Assembly: GCF_033473495.1 (NCBI RefSeq) | Contig: NC_088937.1 | Span: forward strand, 992,001-1,056,000 | DNA: 64,000 bases | Source of the DNA: Cercospora beticola | Lineage: Eukaryota > Ascomycota > Dothideomycetes > Mycosphaerellales > Mycosphaerellaceae | Reading direction: 5' to 3' | Part shown: in pieces, positions 1 to 12,792 of the stretch | Numbering within the stretch: the first letter of the stretch is position 1 | How the letters are laid out: the number at the start of each line of letters is the position of its first letter | Made by a program: the position numbers and the translations under genes | Notes under the pieces: generated by a model | What the model saw: the letters and a program-made list of their open reading frames with translations, nothing else | What the model was told of the DNA's origin: nothing | Database searches by the model: none

Positions 1-969
1 GAGACAATGGCAGACGGGAAAAGAGTGCTATAGTGCATACGTCCATTTATCGCTCAGATCGATTATGAGGACAGCAAAAGGCGCCAGATTCGACTGGTGC
101 ATCAATCAGTCAAGGAATACGTAGTCGAGAGGCTCAATCCGTATCAGGACCCCTGCCATGATCATGCAAGAAAATGCACCAACAGCAAATTGCTGGTTGG
201 TCAGGTGGCACAGCACATGGAAGAGTGCATTCTGAATATATGTATGAGGTACCTGATGTTAGAAGAGATGGATACGAATGTCCTTCTCTCGGAGCAAGAT
301 TACGCCATCGATGCGTTGCCGCAAAATACCGACCTTTTCGATGATACTATCGCAGGAGCCGAACAATACACGAAGGACTGCACTTGGGAGGAGTGGGAAG
401 CCAACATGATCCGCTATAACCCCGCAGAACGTGGGTTTGGTGAATTTTTCGTATACGCGTCATGTCATTGGGTCGACCACCTTGGTAGCATCGGTGCTAA
501 GTATCTTCCGGATCTGTTGAGCATAGAAAGAATATGCTCAAGGGGCTCAATGAGACTTTGCAACTGGATCGAACAAAACCGTCGACCTGATTGCGTGTTA
601 CAGGCGAGGTTTGGATTTGAACCTCGTTTGTATGATCCATTGAGTATAGCCTCATTGTACGGCTCCGATGCCGTGCTTCTGGACATGCTAAAAAGGTCAG
701 ACTTTGACAGCGAACGATATCATACGGAGTCGGGTGTTCGAGCCGTTGACCAAATCCTTCAATGGTGTAGTCCGGAGCGGCTTGCAACATTCATGGATGG
801 GATGAGAGCACGCGTGTGCGGAACAAAATTCGCTACTGTTGGTAAAACATCCACTTGGAAGGGCTCGCACACGAATCAAACGCTCGAGAGCAGTGCAGAA
901 ATCTTGGCTGAAGTGCAGTCTCTCTGGAAACACGTCAAAAGCGACTCGGACTGGAAAGCGCTGCGCTGA
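1..969 (+). CDS. NACHT/ankyrin-type NLR (STAND) protein, C-terminal part, truncated by window edge
   Basis: The frame is open from base 34 to the TGA at 967-969. One in-frame TAG at 31-33 separates it from the few codons at the window edge; that TAG could be a RIP-type hit on a Trp codon, a gene break, or part of an intron. The frame reads through the typical stretch after the NACHT winged helix: a segment with 'IRLVHQSVKEYVVERL' (about 88-135), a helical stretch with Cys and Leu, then 'FFVYASCHWVDHLG' (about 448-489), the aromatic YA..HW..H segment that precedes ankyrin repeats. One ankyrin-like helix pair 'DPLSIASLYGSDAVLLDML' follows near 631-690, and the frame then stops early for the family. 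The first possible start inside the window (GTG at 97) lies inside the conserved part, so the real start is upstream. NACHT-ankyrin proteins are intracellular sensors in fungal self/non-self recognition. Whether this copy is functional cannot be judged from the fragment. Confidence 0.6.
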
Positions 970-3055
970 ATCCTGTAGTTCAAAGTGGGTTCGCTGAAGG
1001 GGAACCTTCTGCTGAAGCTTGGGCTCGATTGTTCGCGATATCAGCATACGAGCCTCTCGCAGAAGCTGATGTGCGATCTTACGGGCCGTGTCGCAACTGA
1101 TCCAAGAACTGGGCTGCAGCAGTGTCTCATTTTGAAAGTCAAGACTGACACTGCTTCTGCAGCCCTGGAAAGGCAGACCGGATACCAAGATCAAGGAGAA
1201 GATCACAGGATTTTTTCCAAGGCAACTTGAACCGTATCAGAGCAGAATACTAAGATAGATCAACAGGTACTTTCAATTAGAGCAGGAACAAGTCGGGCTT
1301 TGTGGTATGCAAAGGCATGGATTTTGTGGTTCATTTGCTGCACACGGCTAATTCGTTGTTGGAGTGCATTTGTGAGCTTGAATCCGCTCACACGCTATCA
1401 CCAGCAGGATACACTTTGACCGCCATGTCAAAATCGCACATGAGAAGAAGCCTGTTCCTCCCAATTCAGTGTGCTACAAACGCGTCAACCCCTTTCTTTG
1501 GTTAAATCGGCCACACAAGAAGAAATTCGTCAGTCTTGAGGCTAGAAGCCCAGAACAGCTTGAATTCAATTGGGGGTAACTTCAGAACTAGTCGTTGGGT
1601 TCTTTGGTCAAGGTGGACACTCAAACTAAGTGTTTCGGTACTCGCTCAACCGCCTAAATTATTCCAGCCTTGAATCATAGTCAGGCGAAACACTTCAGGT
1701 ATGTGTAGCAAATACTGTTAGCTATGTTCAGCTACGCCGATCGAGCAGTCATACGCCACAACATAGAACCGTCGCTACTTCCTCGGCCTCGAATGCATCA
1801 TTGGTGTCCCGGAACTTGATGACCATCGTCGGAGGTACTGAAATCGACAGAAATTGCGCGAACCCGAACGAAATCGTGTAAATCTGAGCTGAACTGCCAA
1901 GATCGACCTAAGCGTCAATAGGTTTGACTCGGCACTGGTAGCGGAGAGACAATCAACTGCGGGACAAGCCTGGCGGCACAAACAGGCGGCATTTGCTGAC
2001 CAGCTTGAGTAGGACGCCTATCGACAAACCCGGTGGCACGTCATGATACTGACCGAAGACACTGGCTTTTGTGTAGTGAGGCCTTTTCACCCTTGGTCGC
2101 AATACACTATTCAATATCTCCCGCATCATGCTCTAGCCCCGCACTCCGCCATCGGTCGCTCAGAGACAACGCCCGAAGCAAGCGACACCTCGACCCGCGG
2201 CAACAACAAGTCCTCGGCCAATTTCTTCTACGACAAGACATTCTGGATGGGCCTATATGCATCAGACTTTGGACTTATTGTACAGTCCCGAACCTGCTAT
2301 ATATTCTTATGCGCGGGTGCAGGGACTGATATCTTATTTTCTGGTCCTCAGATTGCAGCAGTAGTGGTTAGCAATCGCTAGAAGTCTCGCATTTAAAACT
2401 GCCCCACTTATCATCTCAGGGCCGCAAAGAGCGACGTAAACGGCAAGCTCGATTGGACGGAAGCTAGACGACACTACCAGGCTGTCAGAATCCTGCGGCC
2501 TGTTCATCTTCCTATAGTCCTTTGCTCCCTCTTGAAACTATCCCTGAATCCTCTATCGTGCTTAGATACTTACAAGATGTCGCTCCACTGTTCAGTGTAA
2601 CTCGTCAGAAAGATCTATCTCTAGCTTCGCCTTGCACGTCTCCATCACCCTTATTTGTAGTTCACCGGCTTCCCACCCGCGTCCTTGGTTCCATCTGTGA
2701 TAGTAGCCGCTTGATTGTCCTCGCCATCAAGAACGCGCTGCATTCAAGGTCTGTGACAATCCGCGGTATGCCTGAGACAATACCTGGCTGATCTGGACCA
2801 CGCATTTGCTTGCTCAATTAACTATCAATGTTGCCATGGGAGTCAGTGCAGCTGGATTGCTTTTTCTGGCACAAGCTTGCGACTGACTGCCCAATCAGCT
2901 TCTGTGTTGCGTTCAGACTATCCGAGTTGCCATCGTCAGCATCTGAAAACAAAGTCCATGATTTAGTCTCCGCCCAATATCCCCAATTCGAGTCTCGCAC
3001 CTCAGTATCTCTCCTTGCCTCGACACACCACGGGGCATGTAATCATACCGTCTAC
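970..3055. other. Ordinary-composition stretch without a recognised gene
   Basis: Several overlapping short open frames exist on both strands (for example 985-1,230, 1,775-1,981 minus, 2,033-2,381), but none shows a domain, a clear splice pattern or an advantage over its neighbours in other frames. Base composition is unlike the RIP blocks. The part after 2,828 is open in the frame of the RNase III gene and could be its 5' extension. Confidence 0.5.
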
Positions 3056-3548
3056 ATGGAATCCAAAACTAATGTAGAAAAGCGAATTTGCTTCCACTTT
3101 GACGATAGAAACCTTCTGAAAGAAGCCCTTACCGCTGCGGGCAGCAAAGAACAAATCTTTCAGCAATCTTCCCACGATGGTGCAAACAAGGCTCTTGCTA
3201 TGGTTGGAGACGCACTGATACGGTTGATTTTTGTGGATGATTGGTACACTGGACAAGGAAGTCGCAGTAAGTGTGCACTATCTCTCTTAGCAGGCGGTTG
3301 ACTCACCAAAGGTAGGTCAATGCGAGGCGAGTGTGCAGAAATTCGCTTGTAACGAGTTTCTGAGTGACCGAGGATATGAAGCGTGTTTCGGAGACGATAT
3401 CTTCAAGGACGCTTCACAAAAAGGAGTAGTGGCAAGAAATACGATGGCAACAACTGTGGAAGCAGTCGTTGGTGCCGCTTGGTATGACTCGGGAAAAAAC
3501 ATCGAGGTCGTGCGGAACATAGTGAAGAAGGCTATCCGACAAGACTGA
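3056..3548 (+). CDS. Small RNase III-domain protein, two exons
   Basis: Exon 1 is 3,056-3,266 and exon 2 is 3,316-3,548 (TGA 3,546-3,548). They are joined by a 49-nt intron with a GTAAGT donor, giving 147 residues. The protein is essentially one RNase III (RIBOc) fold: an N-terminal helix pair, 'NKALAMVGDALIRL' (residues 44-57, the signature helix), 'RSQCEASVQKFACNEFL' (70-86, restored across the splice junction), and 'TTVEAVVGAAWYDSG' (116-130, second acidic motif). RNase III enzymes cleave dsRNA using two Glu/Asp pairs. Here the signature Asp (D52) and the last Glu (E119) are kept, but the Glu four residues before D52 is Ala48 and the Asp three residues before E119 is Thr116, so cleavage activity is doubtful. 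No dsRNA-binding domain is present. I chose ATG 3,056 because it sits just before the conserved helix; ATG 2,828 in the same frame would add 76 residues of no visible domain. Not visibly RIP-mutated. Confidence 0.72.
3267..3315 (+). other. Spliceosomal intron of the RNase III-like gene
   Basis: GTAAGT donor at 3,267, TTGAC branch-like sequence in the second half and a TAG acceptor ending at 3,315; 49 nt. Removing it joins the two open frames in phase, with the split codon A|GT, and restores the expected helix between the two RNase III motifs. Confidence 0.75.
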
Positions 3549-5985
3549 GTGAAGTAGCGCACCACATGGTAGAGTATAAGTTGTGCGTTCGGTTGGTATT
3601 CGATCGGATAACAACACTTGCAAACGAGACTGCTTTCAATTACCTCTTCTTCGTGCTCCTTTATGGAATGGTGTACGCGCTACTCGTTGGCCTGGACAAT
3701 ATAGGTCCCGCTTTGGCAAGAAAGACCGCTTTTGATCATTTCATTGTATAGAAGTTCTGCATATGCCATAGTTGTGTTTAAACCTCGAAACTTAAGTCAT
3801 TGTCGCTTCCACTATTGCTCAAGTACTGAGGCCCAAAAGCGCCGTCTAACATACACGTTGTCCGAGATGTCCGCGGCTGATCCATACAGCCTCATGCTTC
3901 TTGGTGTCTGGGTTTTCGTAGCTGCGCACATGCCAAAACATCCGTCAGATAGTCCAGTTCTCCTCCGCCTAGCCATCGGTCTCATGGCTAAGCTCCTACA
4001 TCACTCTAGTCGTGGCGGCGGCTCGTTCATAGATACGCAGAATTTCTTGGCATGTTCTTGACTCATTGATTGGTGTCTTACGAGAGAACCGTCAGCAGTA
4101 GCTTTCGGTACTCTTTGACTGGATGGAATTCGCACATTCTTCCCATGCCGCTTCAGTGGCAAGTCTCCCTTTGATCGCTGTAGCCTACTCCGTATTAGTG
4201 AAATCGAGATTGGTGATACCTAGGAACCACCTTCATAACGCATGATGAGTATCGTCATTCGCTGCAAACCCAATGTGCTCTAAGCCATTTTGCCGAGACT
4301 CGTCAGCAATTGGTACACAAACGCTATCCGTTTCGCACTCAAGTCATAGAAATAGTGAAGCTGAATAAGTCAAAACTCAATCAATACTCGTCAGCCTGAA
4401 TAGAGCGCGTCACAGAAGCGCATGCTCCGTCTCCGACGACACTTCAATGGGCACTCCGCCGCAGTGCTACGAGAAATCTGCTTGCTGCGGTCTCTATATC
4501 GGAGGAGAATTTCGGCAAACCATAACTTACAAAAGCGCCATCCTGTTTCCTACTTCCCGCTATTGGTCACATGACCGGCGCGCGGGAAAGAACCTGACAA
4601 TGTCGATTTGTGCAAAGCCGGAAACGCGGACTTCCGAGCTTCAACTGCTCGTACCCTAGCAGCGATACTCATGTCTACGTAACACTCACTATCAACCCGT
4701 CAACATTTGCGATGCATGTACGATGAGATTTACAGCCACCGTCTCTCGATAGCCGCTACTGCCTCATGTGAATCATTCTATTGCTAGCTGTAGGCGGTGT
4801 AAAGAAAAGTAATAGATAAATGGCCTTCACGTCGCAACTCGAGCGAAGAACACATTGTTTTCGTACTACATCCTCGCGATCGTCATAAGACTCGCGATCC
4901 TGAATTTCGATTTCTCCTACACCTCTTGTGCACGCAATCTAGGGCTGTAAAGACCACAAACCGGACCTGTATTCTCCAAAGTCTGGCATCCGGTCCGCTA
5001 TAGCAAGCAAGAAACATTCCACATAGGGTGCGAGAAGGTTAGGATGTATCGTACTACAGGCTGCACGCCAAGGCCCGCCTCCTGCAAAGCATGCGACAAC
5101 ACACCACCAATCTCGAAAGCAAGCCACCTAGTCCGGAGGAAGATGAACATGGCACCCTGGGCTCAGAGCACGCTTTGCGAATTTCCAGTGCTCCGGCGGC
5201 ATTTGCCTATCTCATTAAGCGACCCTTCGACGTTGACGTGGATAACCAAGGAAGGGCAGGTGATCTCAAGACAAACGCTCGCAAGCCGGGCTCCAGATGA
5301 GCTGCACTATGAGCGCCGAAATTATCGCTATAGCGTCTATACCGGCAGGAATTCCCGGAACTTGTAACCGTCCTTGCGGTTCCTAGTTGCTTGGTGTCGA
5401 CATCCTGTCTGTTATGTGCGGTGGCTCTCCAAGGGCCGCCTAGCTGGAAATCACCGAAGCGCAACTTTGCGTAGGAGTCTGGAACCCCTAAACCCGACTA
5501 GCATACTCAATATACTACACGGCCTTCAAGTCGGGCGGGCGATAGCCTTCTAGAGACCTTGCGTTTCGCGGTTTGCGATATGACCACTAGTGCTCGGATC
5601 GTCGTGCATTGTTTCGAGCCTTCGCCAGGCCCAGCTACTATAGAACAAGCATATTCCGACGTAAAGAGACAGAAGCTATACTGCTCAAAGACCGACAATG
5701 CAACGTATAGCGGATCGAAATGTCCGAGACAGCTTGCTACCTACTTGCGAGAGTGCAGTACGCTTAGCACGAAGCGGCACTACGACAGATCTCCTCGAGT
5801 ATCTCTAGATATACGATAAAGAGGAGCTTAGACATCCGAGGATTAGGCTCTAATTGTTATTTGTAATACTTATAATAGCGTTCTTCGACATCCGTCCGGG
5901 GTAGCTTGCAGAAGCTACTTCCGACCGAGACAGCAATGCTAGGATTAAATATTAAGACATTATGTTTATTGCTTCTAATAAACAT
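3549..5985. other. Ordinary-composition stretch without a recognised gene, grading into RIP-mutated DNA
   Basis: Short open frames (3,566-3,751; 3,732-4,061; 4,447-4,659; 5,044-5,367; 5,559-5,819 on plus) show no domain I recognise. The 3,732-4,061 frame has one hydrophobic segment and nothing else. From about 5,820 the density of TpA rises, and CpA/TpG become rare after about 6,060, so this is the left shoulder of the RIP block. Confidence 0.45.
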
Positions 5986-5989
5986 GGTC

Positions 5990-8849
5990 GCCGCAAGTTC
6001 TAAGCCTTAGTAAAGATCCGGTTCCCTAGAAAGAGGCGTAGCAAGTCTCGCGCTAAGTTGCTTACCTGTCTTGTCTTAAGGGTCTTCGTAGCTAATATAT
6101 AATAGCATTATTTTGCATCTCTACTAAGACTACCGAAGCCCCGGAATGTGCCCCGTCTTATAGCTACTCGCTCTTATAATCGTAGACGGAGCGCTCGACG
6201 GAATAAATAGTTTAATAGACCTTAACGATCTTAAGATACTACTAGGCGAAGATAGAAAGGTCCTAGAGGTTCGTATAGATAGTCGGTATCTACTATTACT
6301 TCGTACTCTAGAACGTAATAAAAGTATCTCTATAACGAGGATACTCTTCGCCGAACGGCTTAAGATACTTATAAGGGAACTAGAGAGCTATATAGGGATG
6401 TCGTTCGAGCTATTAATATATAATAAAGGTCTTCTATAGGACATTTTACTATATAAGCTATACGATTATATCTCTAAATAGTATAAAGTAATAATAGTCT
6501 AGAGCTTATATATACCGTATAGTAAAGAAGTAGTAGTAGCGTTAGATAGAAGTATATTCTTCCGTACTTTATTTACGATATATAAGTAGATTAGATAATA
6601 CCGACACTTATAGCCTTTGCTTTATCTCCTACTCGATACGTTCCGCCTAAGACGATCTTTATATTATATATAGCCGAACTAAGTACCTATTTTAGTTATA
6701 TTACGCCTAAGCTAGTACTTAGGCCGATTAAAGTAGCTATTAGACCTATAGAGAGCAGTCTCGTAACTTTAGCTTTCCGCTTCCTACTAGCGAGCCTAAG
6801 ATATAATTATACTCGGTCTAATATTATATAGCTCTTCTACTACTCGAACGTAACCGAATAATAAGGCCTAGAGAGATTTCTAGAGCTACTTATAGAAATA
6901 GCAAAGCCGGCTACGTACTATTAGTACTATCTAGAGTACGAGGGAGTACTCTCGAGTAAAGCTAACGTTCTTATATCGCTATAGGTTATCTTTTTAACTA
7001 GCTTAGCGAGTTCTAAATACTAAACTATCCTAGTCGAAATAATATAATTCGGTTTAATTTGTCTATATTATAATACTATAAGAAGTAGACTATATCTATA
7101 TAGGAAAGTTAGGCTCGATCTATATACTTTATAATAGGGAAGTATTACGCGTAGTCTTACTATAGGTAGCCGATACGAGGCGCTAGTATAGAAAAGGTAG
7201 TATACTATATCTCCTCTTATCTTACCTCTATATCTCGGCTATATTAATAGAACAATTATATACGTAACTTTCCTACCTAGTAAGCGCTTAAGAGGCACCT
7301 TCTCCTAGATTACTTTATACTAGTCGACGATACTCTTCCTCGATATAGGTTCTACTTCGAATATTATATAGTTTTTAGATACGAGCTAAATTAGATCTAT
7401 TATTACGAGGAACATCTTAGTAATCTCGATCTTTTCTATAGTTAGGTATACTAGTAAGGCGTAATACTTATCCCTTCGCGATACCTATTCTACTTTAGAA
7501 ATAAGTAGCTATCGTTAGAAAAACGATATACTTAATTTATAAGACTTTCGGATTTTAATAAGTATATTAGTAAATACCTCGAATACTAGATAAGCTAGCC
7601 TTTTACTTGCTCTTACCCGCTATATAATAAACTTATAAGCTCTCCGGAAGATTTTTAGTAGTATATATCGGTAATATATAGTATAAAGGCGCTAAGGTCG
7701 GCTAGTTTAGTATAGAGGGCAAGTATAGTAGTTATAGAACGGCTTACTAGTACGGGAGTAGATTGTATCTCGGAAGCCGGCTATAATAGTTATACTAGTA
7801 GCGTATCTACGTCTAATCCTCTCTACTTAGCTATAATAGGGAAATATATTAAGAATAAGAGAGGCAGTATATCGAGCGACTCTATAGATATACCGGGTCG
7901 TATAAGCTCTTCGCTACTTATAGACTCCCCTACTACGACGTTCGGTAGTAATTCTCCTCTACCTAGCTATCTACTTAGATAGACGAACAGAATTAACGAC
8001 GTAGTAATAGTAGACCCTCGATATCTTACGCTAGATCTCGAGTAGCTTAACGAGCCTATTAGCTTTTATAATACTAGATCGCCGCCGAAGTTTCTAATAG
8101 ACTAGATTTCTTGCGATTTCCTAGCTCTAGTACCTAAAAAGTATAGTATAATACCCGCGGACGATAGCTATAGCTTAGATTCGTAGAGTAATCGTTCTAA
8201 TACTAATATATATCTAATGTTCGATAGAGATCTTATAAATTATAATACTAGATATCTACTAGAGCTTAGGTATAAGCTATATATATCTAACGAGGCTTTC
8301 TCTTAGTTATTAGAGTTAGTACTAGGTTGCGTTAATCTAATCTATACGACCTAGCTAGGTAATAAAAGAGAACTACGGCAATATATAGCTAAAATTTATA
8401 ACGCTATAATCTATCGATATAATTAGAGAGATCTAGACGAGATATAAATAGAATATAGAAAGTACTTTCGTAGAAACTATAAGCTAAAGAAGCATCTAGG
8501 AGCGTACTATTAGAGTACTAATCTTATATATTCTCGGCTAGGCTATCGACGTAAGTTTAAAAAGTATAATACTCTACGCCGATATATTAAGGTTAATTAC
8601 TTATATATAGCGCCGTATCGTTATAGTATAAGGCAAAGGACTAGCGTAAGATATAGTACGAAATTTAATAAACTTTAGAGCTTAAAGCAATACTTAAAGA
8701 TATCGTATAATATAGTATCTTATTAGATTTCGGCCTCGTAGCGTATTCGATAGGCTTTTAATTATAACGTAGTCTTGCTCTAAGTTAGTTACTTTATAAA
8801 TATAAAGTACTTACTAAATTCTCCCTATATACTTTCTAAACTTATTAGT
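5990..8849. repeat. RIP-mutated block, identity of the original element unknown
   Basis: CpA and TpG are almost completely missing and TAG/TAA/ATA words dominate, while CpG, CC and GG remain. This is the product expected when C to T change acts on CpA on both strands. In ascomycetes RIP hits duplicated DNA, so the ancestor was a transposon or other repeat. I could not recognise a protein motif. The block ends at the outer edge of the left inverted arm. Confidence 0.7.
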
Positions 8850-9694
8850 CCTAGTCCCTATCTAATAGAATCTCTAAGTAGCGGAATATAGACCTAAGTA
8901 TATATATTCTTCGATACTATTTTCCTATTAGATTATATTAGATTGTCCTATAAGTTTAGTATCGGGCAGTAGACTATCTTATAATTCTATTCCGTTTACT
9001 TTTAGTATCTCTAGCTCTTCTATTTATTATAGACGCGGCGCGAAAGTCTATTATCGGCTTCCCGACCTAAGAACGGACCTTTTCTTCTTATAGCCTAGGC
9101 GGATAGCTATAGACTCTATCGCGCTAAATATCCGGAGCGATATAATACTAAGCAAAGCTAGTTAGCTAAACTTTATCCTAGTAGGATTCGCCTATAGTAC
9201 TTTATACCTTTAGAGTTAAGTATATTAGTATAGCTACTACTAAAATATATCGTTAAAGCCTCGAAGGTTGCCTATACTATAATAGCCGATAACTCTCGAT
9301 TCGAGCGGATATAGCCGAGGCTTTAGTAGCGTAGCGCGAGTTATATATAAAGCGAGCGAGTAAATTATAGTATAGTCTCGAGGATACTAAATCTTTTAAG
9401 ATACGTAGCGTCTCTAGGTTATAGATACTATTATACCTATAAGACTTATACGCTTATAATTACTAAAGGCGATACTATCTACGTATTCTACTCTTTAGCT
9501 TAGTAATCTACTTCTATCGAGATCGACGTTACTTCGGCTCTACGACTTCTACTACTATCTAGTCGTACCGTTACTCGAATACGTCCTTCCTTTATATATA
9601 ATAGACTATAGACTAGTAATATAGTTTATAATACTAGTCTCGAGCTAAGTCGTCGCCTAATCGTTATCGAGATAGTATATCCTATATATTAGTA

Positions 9695-10955
9695 AGATTC
9701 GACGTAGCTATAATAGTATCGGGATACTATAGACTATACCTAGTCTTATAGCCTTCTACTACTATAAGTTATAGCTTCTCTACCTCTATCTACTACTTTT
9801 GCTTACTATATATCTATATAAGGTTAGCTATACTACTTAGTATCGAGAGATAATCTACCTCGAGCTTTATTTTCCTTATTTCTATTATTTCTATCTCTAG
9901 CTCCTCCGTTTCTATCTATTACTCTTAATCGAGATATATTGCTATAAGGTTCGCTATACTAGTTAGCGTATTAGGATAATCTACTCCGAGCTTCGTTTTA
10001 CTCGTCTCTATTACCTCTACCTCTAGCTTCTCTACCTCTGCCTACTATCCTTAATTATAATATATCGCTATAAGGTTCGCTATACTAATTAGTATATAGA
10101 GATAATCTACCTCGAGCTTCGTCTTCCTTATTTCTATTACCTTTATAAATAGCTTCTCTACTTCTATCTATTATCCTTAATTATAATATATCGATATAAG
10201 GTTACTTATACTAGTTAGCGTCTCGGGATAATCCGCTTCTAGCTTCGTTTTACTTATCTCTATTACTTCTATTTCTAGCTTCTCTGCTTCTATCTACTAT
10301 CCTTAATCGTAATATATAGATACGAGGTTCTCTATACTAGTTAGCGTCTCGGGATAATCTGCTCTAAGCTTCGTCTTTATTATATTTATTACCTCTATAC
10401 CTAGCTCCTCCGCCTCTACCTACTATTCTTAATTATAGTATATTAAGGCGAGGTTATATATACTAGTTAGTATCTCGGGATAATCTACTTCTAGCTTCGT
10501 CTTACTCGTCTCTATTACTTCTACTTCTAGCTCCTCTACCTCTATCTACTATCCTTAATTATAATATATAGATACGAGGTTCTCTATACTAGTTAGTATC
10601 TCGGGATAATCTGCTCCGAGCTTCGTCTTTATTATCTCTATTACCTCTATATCTAGCTTCTCTACCTCTATCTACTATCCTTAATTATAATATATAGATA
10701 TAAGATTCTCTATACTAGTTAGCGTATTAGGATAATCTACTCCGAGCTTCGCCTTTCTCGTCTCTATTATCTCTATCTCTAGCTTCTATATCTCTATCTA
10801 CTATCCTTAATTATAGTATATCGATACGAGGTTCTCTATACTAGTTAGCGTATCGGAATAATCTACTCTAAGCTTCGCCTTTCTCGTTTCTATTACCTCT
10901 ATCTCTAGCTTCTATACCTCTATCTACTATTCTTTAGCGTATAGTATATTAGTAA
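9695..10955 (-). repeat. TPR-coding tandem array, 126-bp period, 10 landmarks (left copy)
   Basis: The landmark AGGTT..CTATACTAGTTAG (one unit boundary) recurs at 9,821, 9,947, 10,073, 10,199, 10,325, 10,451, 10,577, 10,703 and 10,829, with a weaker one at 9,695. Every spacing is exactly 126 bp = 42 codons. Read on the minus strand, each unit has the kinesin-light-chain-type TPR pattern: N-L-(x)4-Y-x2-Q-x2-W-x-E, a V-M-E-T-R-K helix, then K-L-x-A-D-H-P-D-T-L-T-S-M. The exact phase shows the array was coding before RIP. Confidence 0.85.
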
Positions 10956-12479
10956 ATAGAGCTTAGCTATCTACTATATAGTCGTCGTACTTCTCTAGCT
11001 ATTCTACTCTCTTCTCTAGCGACCTTTAAGCTATCTCCTCTACTCGATCCTAGTCGCCTACTAACTAGCTATACTATATAGCTCGATATATAATTAACGC
11101 CTATTCGAGAAGACCTGCCTCCGACTATAGCTTCTACTACGCTATATACTATATATATAGGAGGAGAATCTAATACGTATACTAGTTCTTATAGTTACTA
11201 GAAGGGAATATAGTAGATAGATTACTAATAAATTGCTCCTAAACTAACTCTAACCTATCGTAGTCCTCGATCTATACCTACGTCGTATCCTATACTAGCC
11301 GATATATCGTCTAGTCGGTAGAGCTAGTCGTCGTAGTAATAAACGAAAAACTATATAATATTATAATATTATCCTCGAAGTTTTATTTAATCTCGCTCTA
11401 CTTACTACTCTCCTCTATACTATATATAAGTATTTCTAGGATCGCTTAGCGATCGTATAGGCTTATTAGTAATAGCAGATCTACTACTAACTTCTATATT
11501 TAGTATACGTACTTAAATAAGATCTACTACGTCGTAATAACCGAGCTACTCGCCTTCTACTCCCGATCCGGTAGTAGGATACTTCGCTAGAGTAGGCTAG
11601 TCCTCGACTAATAGCTCTCTTCGACCTTATATAAGTACTACGCGATCGAGGTTCGTAGTTACTTCTTATAGATATACGCTACTATCTAAGCTATAGTAAG
11701 AGAGAGAAGGTCTAGCGCTATAGCTAGTTATACGTACTACTACTAGTCGTCTAGCTCTAGCTTCTTCTCTAAAAGTATTCTTAAGTAGTCGATATCTATT
11801 AGTAGGACGTCGATAATTTGCCTATTATATACTAGCTATAGTACGATATTCCTTATTTATATTATAATAATTAGTAAGCTATATTCGTATACCGGAAAGT
11901 ACTCGATTAGCTGCTTACCCTTACTCTTACTTTTAGTACTAGACGATATAAGAATATTTCTATTATCTAAGTTATCTAGTACTACTAGCTATCTTCCTTT
12001 ATATCTATTGCTAAGCTATCTCTATAGAAGTTCTAGTATATTCGCTTATAAGTCCTTACGACCTCGAATTTTTAGCTACTCTACGACCTCTTTCGCGCTC
12101 TACTATACGCGCGCTATAGTATTAGCGGAGATCTATATTACCTACGTATCTAATAATCGCGACTATATCTCTACTATATATTCGACTACTAACTATATCT
12201 TTCTACTATATATTAGTACGTCTCTTTTATATATAGTAGGTCGCTACTATACCTACTCTATCTCTTCTAGTCCGACTACGGCTACCTATACTCCTTCTAA
12301 GCTAGCCTTCTTATTAATTTACTAGAGTAGTTCCTACTATAGAATAAAGTCTAAGTCGTAGAGGAGAGGTACTATTAATAGAGAGAGCGGCGGAGTTTCG
12401 ATACGTTCTATAGCGTACGATAGTTAGCTTATAGTCGTCGAATAGGTACTATACCTATACTAACTAGGTAGTAGGTAGA

Positions 12480-12540
12480 TCTCGGCCGAGATTAGCGCGA
12501 AGCTCTAGCCTACCTAAAGGCTATTCTATATATTTCCTAG
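12480..12540 (-). other. N-terminal amyloid-like (RHIM/PP-type) motif of the NLR, left copy
   Basis: Minus-strand codons give G-N-x-x-N-S-L-Q-V-G-x-S-F-A, where x are RIP-ambiguous codons. The core L-Q-V-G matches the [IV]-Q-[IVL]-G logic of RHIM and fungal PP motifs and corresponds to M-Q-I-G at the end of the neighbouring HeLo-like effector. The right copy reads L-Q-I-G at the same place. Confidence 0.6.
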
Positions 12541-12792
12541 AATAATCGACGTAGATATAATATCCGTTTATATATATAGATAATAAGTACTAGAAGGAGA
12601 AAAGTAGTATAGTATACTAGTACTTCCGCGTATATAGCCTAATTACTACTAATAGCGCTATAGCTTAGAGCTAAGGCCTATAGGTGCGTCTCGTACCTCT
12701 CGTAGGCGCTTCTAGCCTACGTTCCTCTATATCCGACTTAATATTACTTCTCTATACTATCTCTCCTATTATAGTTTCGAACTCGTATCGAT

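Larger units (their letters stand above)
9640..12545 (-). pseudogene. RIP-destroyed NLR (amyloid-like motif / NB-ARC-like / TPR), left copy
   Basis: It is read on the minus strand with RIP ambiguity in mind (TAG/TAA = Trp or Gln, ATA = Met/Thr/Ile and so on). In order: an N-terminal G-N-x4-L-Q-V-G motif (12,540 down to 12,480), a Pro/Thr linker, an NB-ARC-like region with a Walker-B-type 'LVVLDN' segment (about 11,995-11,960) and a following 'LIIT.' strand, a long helical stretch, then ten TPR-like units of 42 codons ending near 9,690. NB-ARC-TPR proteins are NTP-driven sensors of fungal incompatibility and cell-death pathways. A clean Walker A could not be made out, so P-loop integrity before RIP is unknown. 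The gene has dozens of TAG/TAA codons and is dead. It points away from the adjacent HeLo-like remnant (divergent pair). Ends are approximate. Confidence 0.75.

Noticed and set aside
697..1206. 169-codon minus-strand frame
   Set aside because: Antisense to the end of the NACHT/ankyrin-type frame, which has recognisable motifs; no motif on this strand.
12008..12325. 105-codon open frame with ATG on the plus strand
   Set aside because: It lies antisense to the NB-ARC-like part of the left NLR relic, in RIP-saturated DNA. The Ser/Thr/Tyr-rich low-complexity product is what this composition gives by chance.
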